NCBI GenBank assembly: GCA_934149365.1
Contig: CAKPEI010000001.1
Span: 186,001-250,000 of the forward strand
DNA length: 64,000 nucleotides
DNA from: an uncultured Clostridia bacterium
GTDB taxonomy: Bacteria; Bacillota; Clostridia; TANB77; CAG-465
Direction: 5' to 3'
Shown: positions 63,940 through 64,000 of the stretch, in pieces
How the letters are laid out: every line of letters starts with the position of its first letter
Numbering within the stretch: position 1 is the first letter of the stretch
Made by a program: the position numbers and the translations under genes
The notes under the pieces: generated by a model
Database searches by the model: none
What the model saw: the letters and a program-made list of their open reading frames with translations, nothing else
What the model was told of the DNA's origin: nothing

Positions 63940-64000
63940 ATAATGTTTCGTTGTAAGTAATGGAACAAAATTGATTAGAAAATAAGGCTTTAAGCCGATA

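Noticed and set aside
63777..63968. Minus-strand open frame over the tRNA genes
   Set aside because: It is the antisense of tRNA-Met and tRNA-Tyr, a known source of false proteins containing FRDSNPGP; no ribosome site.

Overview
The window comes from a low-G+C Bacillota genome, most like an uncultured anaerobic gut-type Clostridia. The reasons are strongly A+T-rich codon use, strong AGGAGG-type ribosome sites, many TTGACA-N17-TATAAT promoters, and a Gram-positive style type IV pilus locus. The species cannot be named from sequence alone.

Layout. 1-2300: a GreA-like factor, hisS and a small orphan gene. 2600-13150: a type IV pilus locus with a prepilin-peptidase N-domain/pilin fusion, a LamG minor pilin, a PilX-like small protein, pilB, pilT, pilC, and two long pilins whose C-termini resemble phage tail proteins. 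13200-25700: small membrane proteins and a first surface-glycan cluster (DUF6056-type membrane proteins, flippase, GT2 and GT4 transferases, Wzy-like polymerase, Alg14/Alg13-like pair). 25700-30400: metK, a large membrane protein and a third pilin. 30860: a YhcG-type nuclease. 32170-38710: a G+C-richer, probably acquired CDP-3,6-dideoxyhexose block (rfbF, rfbG, rfbH, a ThDP enzyme and a reductase) interrupted by an A+T-rich gtrA. 38800-41380: gtrB-like and gtrC-like genes. 41670: a fourth pilin. 43000-54240: housekeeping genes (site-2 protease, tsaD, two phosphoesterases, acyltransferase, UDP-sugar dehydrogenase, nucleotidyltransferase, dnaG, rpoD). 54250-63670: a second glycan cluster ending in a flippase and polymerase. 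63713-63939: a consensus promoter followed by tRNA-Met and tRNA-Tyr.

Most striking observation. Four otherwise intact native genes (two pilins, a DUF6056 protein and a GtrB-type transferase) are each split by a +1 shift exactly at an in-frame CGG followed by A. Skipping the C, or reading CGGA as one unit, restores a glycine codon and the full-length protein. By my reading these are the only in-frame CGG codons in the native-looking genes. CGG is read normally only in the acquired sugar block, the GreA-like gene and one orphan gene. This suggests recurrent +1 frameshifting at a nearly unused codon, and in the two pilins it falls on the prepilin cleavage site.

Second theme. The pilin genes look like a diversifying surface repertoire. 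Three share a conserved leader with a covarying terminator-like hairpin. Two carry a C-terminal segment, ending in a VRPV motif, whose base composition (very poor in A in one copy) resembles a diversity-generating retroelement variable region. Two carry phage-tail-like ectodomains, and one of these has a 35-base AC repeat upstream. With the glycan clusters, the window appears devoted largely to building and varying the cell surface.
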